In this document: positions 60,466-64,000 of the stretch, one piece after another
How the letters are laid out: each line of letters opens with the position of its first letter
Numbering within the stretch: the first letter of the stretch is position 1
NCBI GenBank assembly: GCA_964525935.1
Contig: CAZGJZ010000007.1
Coordinates: 62,001 to 126,000 of the forward strand
DNA: 64,000 nt
Direction: 5' to 3'
Source of the DNA: UBA2377 sp964525935
Lineage (GTDB): Bacteria; Verrucomicrobiota; Verrucomicrobiia; Opitutales; Opitutaceae
Notes under the pieces: model-generated
Told to the model about the DNA's origin: nothing
Seen by the model: only the letters and a program-made list of their open reading frames with translations
Database searches by the model: none
Program-made: the position numbers and the translations under genes

Positions 60466-61035
60466 TCAGCCCAATTTTGCCGTCAACTGCACCAACTGCT
60501 GCGCGAGGGCGGTGACGGATTTTTGCGCGCGTGGATCCTTCAGCTTGCCTGCGTCATCGAACGCCTCGTGCGCCTTCGGCAGCATGCACTGCGCGGGCAC
60601 CACATGGCAACCGAGGTGCAGCAACAAATGCCGCGCATGCTGCATCGAGCGAACGCCACCGAGCATACCCGGCGAGGCCGATACCACGGCCGCTACTTTG
60701 CCCGTGAACGGGTTTTCGTCGGCGCGGCTGAGCCAGTCGATCGTGTTCTTCAGCAGCGGCGTGATGAAGGAATTATACTCGGGCGAAGCAATCAGCAGCG
60801 CGGGATGCTGCGCGACGAGCTCGAGCAGCTTCATGGCGTTGGCCGGCATGCCTTGCGCGTCCTCGAGGTCGCCGTGATAAAGCGGCAGCTCAAATTCGTT
60901 GAGGTCAACCAGCGCGACTTCACCGCCCGCCGCGCGCACCGCCTCGACCGTCACCGCGAGGAGCTTTCGATTGAGCGAGTCGCGCCGGGCGCTGCCGGAG
61001 AAGGCCAGAATACGCGCGGGTGCCGGTGTTGCCAT
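60466..61035 (-). CDS. NADPH-dependent FMN reductase family protein
   Basis: A 189-residue flavodoxin-like oxidoreductase. ILAFSGSARRDSLNRKLLA binds the FMN phosphate (GSxRxxS), and LIASPEYNSFITPLLKNTIDWLSR (PEYN) binds the flavin ring, with a second Gly-rich turn VVSASPGMLGGVRSM. The length matches the NADPH_FMN_red family; its partner substrate (quinone, azo dye or chromate) is unknown. It is 13 bases after valS on the same strand and might be co-transcribed with it. Confidence 0.87.
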   Translation of the reverse strand: MATPAPARILAFSGSARRDSLNRKLLAVTVEAVRAAGGEVALVDLNEFELPLYHGDLEDAQGMPANAMKLLELVAQHPALLIASPEYNSFITPLLKNTIDWLSRADENPFTGKVAAVVSASPGMLGGVRSMQHARHLLLHLGCHVVPAQCMLPKAHEAFDDAGKLKDPRAQKSVTALAQQLVQLTAKLG

Positions 61036-61048
61036 GGGAACAGCAAAC

Positions 61049-63784
61049 TCAACCGAGCGATTTCAGCAAACGTTCCAGCTCGGCGCGCTTGCCCTGCTGG
61101 TCGGCGAGCTGCTTGCGCGCGCCTTCAAGCACCGCCGCCGGCGCCTTGCTGACGAACGCCTCGTTGCCGAGCCGCGCTTCGGTGCCGGCGATGTGTTTCG
61201 CGAGTGTTTCGATTTCCTTCGTGAGCCGGGCTTTTTCCGCGACCGTATCACCGCCCTTGAGCTGGCGGATCAGGTTCCACGAACCAAAGGCCGTGACGCA
61301 CACGGGCGCATTGGGCGACATCGCGCCACGCGTGATGGTGGCGGCGCCGACCATGCGCTTGAGCTTGGCGAGGTTGGACTCGATCACCGCCCACTGGCGG
61401 TCGGCGGCCTCGACGACGAATTCGGAATCCTTCTTCGCGGCCTCGCTGTTATCCGCCTTGAGGGCGCGGAGCTGTGAGACGGTTTGCTTGATGCGCTCGA
61501 TCTCGTTGGCGGCGTCGGAATTGATGTTCAGGCCGTGCAGCACGCCGGCATTGGCGAGCGCCGAGGCATCCTCGTGATGCGCCTGGCTGATGAAGGCGCC
61601 CGGCAAACCGTAGCCGAGCAGGTGCCAGAGTTCCTCCGTGATGAACGGGATGAACGGGTGCAGCAGCAGCAAGGTCTGGCGGAGCACGAGGTCCTGGATC
61701 GCAAGGCAGTTGGCCTTGAACTCGGGCGCGAGGAGCTTCGACTTCGAAACCTCGACATACCAGTCGCAGAAATCATTCCAGAAAAACCCGTAGAGCGCCT
61801 GCGCCGCCGCGCTGAACTCGAAATTCGCGAAGGCCTGGTCCACGGTGCGCGTGGTCGCGAAGAGCCGGTCGAGGATCGCGTGATCGTCGGCGTCGAACTT
61901 CGCCATCGTGAGGCGCGAGAGGATTTTCGAGAGCGACGTGTTGTCGGACATCTCGCCGCTCATCTGGCGGAAGCGGCAGGCGTTCCAGAGCTTGTTGCAG
62001 AAATTCTTGCCGCTCTCGATGCGGTCTTCCTGGAAGCGGATGTCCTGCCCCTGCGGTGCGATCGCCACGATACCGAAGCGAAGGCCGTCGGCACCGTATT
62101 TGGCGATGAGGTCGAGCGGATCGGGCGAGTTGCCGAGGGATTTCGACATCTTGCGGCCCTGTGCATCGCGGATGATGCCGGTGAAATACACGTCGCGGAA
62201 CGGCACGCGCTGCGCGAGCGGCTGGCCGGGGTGCGTGTATTCGAGGCCGGCCATGATCATGCGTGCGACCCAGAAGAAGATGATGTCCGGCCCGGTCACG
62301 AGCGTGCTCGTCGGGTAGAAATAATCGTAGCCGGCCTTGGCCATCGCGTCCTTGTCGGGCCAGCCGAGCGTGGCGAACGGCCAGAGCCATGACGAAGCCC
62401 ACGTGTCGAGCACGTCGTCTTCCTGCACCCAGCCGGTTTTGTCGGCGGGTCCGTCGAGCGAGACGTGGACCTTGTTCGGATCGCGCAGATCGGCCTCGGT
62501 GAGTTTTTCGCGGTCGAGATCGGCGCGATACCACACAGGAATGCGATGCCCCCACCAGAGCTGGCGGCTGATGCACCAGTCCTGGATATTTTCGAGCCAG
62601 TGCAGGTAAACCTTCGACCAACGCTCGGGGTGAAACTTGATGTGACCGTCGCGCACCGCCGCCTTGGCTTCCTCGACCTTCGGGTAGCGCAACCACCACT
62701 GCCAGGTGAGGCGCGGCTCGATCGGCACGTCGGCGCGCTCGGAGTAGCCGACGTTGTTCTCGTAAGGCTCTTCCTTCACGAGGGCGCCGGAGGCCTTGAG
62801 CAGCTCGGCGGCTTTCTTGCGGCCTTCGAAGCGATCGAGGCCCGCGAGCTCGGCGCCGGCGAGTTCATTGAGCGTCCCGTTGGCGTTGAGCACATCGATC
62901 GGCGGCAGCTTGTGGCGCTGGCCGATCTCGAAATCCACCTTGTCGTGGGCGGGCGTGATCTTGAGCGCGCCGGAGCCGAATTCCTTGTCCACCGCCGTGT
63001 CGGCGATGATTGGCAACTCGGCGGTCGGCCCGAGCGGGCGGCGCACTTTCTTTCCGATGAGCGCGGTGTAACGCGGATCGTCCGGGTGCACGGCGATGGC
63101 GACGTCGCCGGGGATCGTCTCGGGGCGCGTGGTCTTGACCTCGATGAACTTGCCCGGCTGGCCGACGACTTCGTAACGCACCTGATAGATGAAGCCCTTC
63201 GCGGGCTTCATGATCACTTCTTCGTCAGAAAGCGCGGTGAGCGACACCGGGCACCAGTTCACCATGCGCTTGCCGCGGTAGATGTGTCCCTTGGCGAAAA
63301 GATCAGCGAACACCTTGAGCACCGCCTGCGAATAGGCGGGATCCATCGTGAACTGTGTGCGGCTCCAGTCACACGATGCGCCGAGCGCCTGCAACTGTTT
63401 GAGGATGATGCCGCCCTTCTCCTCGCGCCACGACCAGACCTTCTCGAGGAATTTCTCGCGGCCCATGTCGCGGCGGTTCTGCTTCTGCTTGCGCAGCTCG
63501 CGCTCCACCACCGTCTGCGTGGCGATACCGGCGTGGTCCGTGCCGGGCACCCAAAGTGCCTCGCGGCCTTCGAGCCGGGCGCGGCGAATCAGGATATCCT
63601 GCAGCGTGTTGTTCAACACATGGCCCATGGTCAGCACGCCCGTGACGTTGGGCGGCGGGATCATGATGGTGTAGGGCTGCTTCGCCGGATTGACCCGGCC
63701 GGCAAACGCGCCCGCCTGCTGCCAGGCGGCATACCATTTTTTCTCAATGTCGGTCGCTTCGTAGCTCTTGGTGATCTCGGCCAT
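61049..63784 (-). CDS. valS: Valine-tRNA ligase
   Basis: A 911-residue class I synthetase. PPPNVTGVLTMGHVLNN is the HIGH region, GRKMSKSLGNSPDP the KMSKS region, and RPETIPGDVAIAVHPDDPRYT with VDKEFGSGALKITPAHDKVDFE the editing domain. WWGHRIPVWY is the tRNA-facing segment. The C-terminus is a coiled coil (EIETLAKHIAGTEARLGN, GARKQLADQQGKRAELERLL) that binds tRNA. ATG at 63784. Full length. Confidence 0.96.
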   Translation of the reverse strand: MAEITKSYEATDIEKKWYAAWQQAGAFAGRVNPAKQPYTIMIPPPNVTGVLTMGHVLNNTLQDILIRRARLEGREALWVPGTDHAGIATQTVVERELRKQKQNRRDMGREKFLEKVWSWREEKGGIILKQLQALGASCDWSRTQFTMDPAYSQAVLKVFADLFAKGHIYRGKRMVNWCPVSLTALSDEEVIMKPAKGFIYQVRYEVVGQPGKFIEVKTTRPETIPGDVAIAVHPDDPRYTALIGKKVRRPLGPTAELPIIADTAVDKEFGSGALKITPAHDKVDFEIGQRHKLPPIDVLNANGTLNELAGAELAGLDRFEGRKKAAELLKASGALVKEEPYENNVGYSERADVPIEPRLTWQWWLRYPKVEEAKAAVRDGHIKFHPERWSKVYLHWLENIQDWCISRQLWWGHRIPVWYRADLDREKLTEADLRDPNKVHVSLDGPADKTGWVQEDDVLDTWASSWLWPFATLGWPDKDAMAKAGYDYFYPTSTLVTGPDIIFFWVARMIMAGLEYTHPGQPLAQRVPFRDVYFTGIIRDAQGRKMSKSLGNSPDPLDLIAKYGADGLRFGIVAIAPQGQDIRFQEDRIESGKNFCNKLWNACRFRQMSGEMSDNTSLSKILSRLTMAKFDADDHAILDRLFATTRTVDQAFANFEFSAAAQALYGFFWNDFCDWYVEVSKSKLLAPEFKANCLAIQDLVLRQTLLLLHPFIPFITEELWHLLGYGLPGAFISQAHHEDASALANAGVLHGLNINSDAANEIERIKQTVSQLRALKADNSEAAKKDSEFVVEAADRQWAVIESNLAKLKRMVGAATITRGAMSPNAPVCVTAFGSWNLIRQLKGGDTVAEKARLTKEIETLAKHIAGTEARLGNEAFVSKAPAAVLEGARKQLADQQGKRAELERLLKSLG

Positions 63785-63900
63785 GGGGGATTGCAGAATT
63801 TAAACCGCCGAGAAAACCCCGCCCCGCACCCTGACGCAAGTGGTTTAGTGGGGAAATCCCCTCGCCGAGCGCCCTTTTTTGGCTTCACTCCTGCTCCTTC

Positions 63901-64000
63901 ATGTCCGCCCCTTTGACGCCTCCCGCCTCTCCGGCGCTCGCCCTGCCGCCCGACGCCACCGCGCCGGTCCGGCTCGCCGCGTGCAAGGCGTTCCTTCAGG
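63901..64000 (+). CDS. Truncated gene at window end
   Basis: An ATG at 63901 opens a frame that runs off the window with 33 residues visible: a proline-rich start (SAPLTPPASPALALPPDATAP) and then VRLAACKAFLQ. It is divergent from valS across a 116-base promoter region. Too little is visible to name it. A start like this with a helix rich in RLAACKAFLQ could belong to a PII-uridylyltransferase, but this is a guess. Confidence 0.4.
   Translation, partial: MSAPLTPPASPALALPPDATAPVRLAACKAFLQ

Overview
The window is one continuous stretch of GC-rich, densely packed chromosome from a Gram-negative heterotroph. The gene set suggests Verrucomicrobiota, most likely near Opitutaceae. Evidence for this is the kdsC-lptC-lptA-lptB run, an HPr kinase next to it, a eukaryote-type glutamine synthetase, a fused E1 alpha/beta dehydrogenase, an AraC/phytanoyl-dioxygenase divergent pair, and start codons that mostly lack a clear Shine-Dalgarno sequence. 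The taxonomic call is inference from family knowledge; no rRNA gene is present. No tRNA, CRISPR array or intact transposon was seen.

Layout: 1-8.5 kb holds a FecR-like fragment, an O-antigen-ligase-like protein, glutamine synthetase with a sigma-54-like promoter, a very small kinase-like protein with a PP2C phosphatase, dnaX with a slippery A10 tract, the SRP RNA, and an ECF sigma operon. 8.8-19 kb is core metabolism: leuA, rlmN, metF, a SUI1 factor and the 2-oxoglutarate dehydrogenase operon sucA-sucB-lpd. 19-28.5 kb is accessory: transporter, AraC/PhyH pair, HAD phosphatase, rpiB, and a MarR-DoxX-dioxygenase-esterase cluster resembling the Bacillus MhqR quinone regulon, with two matching palindromic operators. 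28.5-35 kb holds the fused E1, the LPS-export genes, hprK and rph. 35-48.7 kb is a nitrogen block read on the minus strand: porin, urtA, urtBCDE, ureABC, a foreign HNH-like gene, ureE, ureF, ureG and ureD, with a convergent HupE/UreJ. 49-64 kb holds sucCD, an unidentified multi-hairpin RNA followed by two small genes, a 1674-residue Sel1/coiled-coil/LysM protein with an unidentified upstream partner, prfB with its +1 frameshift, a flavin reductase, valS and a truncated gene.

The most unusual pattern is a set of short intergenic repeats. At least seven intergenic gaps carry a hairpin in which one arm is built from short near-tandem units and the other arm is the inverted copy, and the unit sequence differs from gap to gap. 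Several arms run directly into start codons. Related units also sit inside reading frames, twice in the linkers of the sucB E2 protein, once in the fused E1 linker, and a different palindromic unit in the LptC signal region, so these elements appear to have been turned into protein linkers.

Functionally, the sigma-54-like promoters at glnA and at the porin heading the urea block fit joint nitrogen control: urea would cross the outer membrane by the porin, be imported by UrtABCDE, hydrolysed by urease, and the ammonia assimilated by glutamine synthetase. The SucAB-Lpd and SucCD enzymes supply consecutive TCA steps. Two programmed frameshift sites (dnaX and prfB) are visible directly in the sequence.
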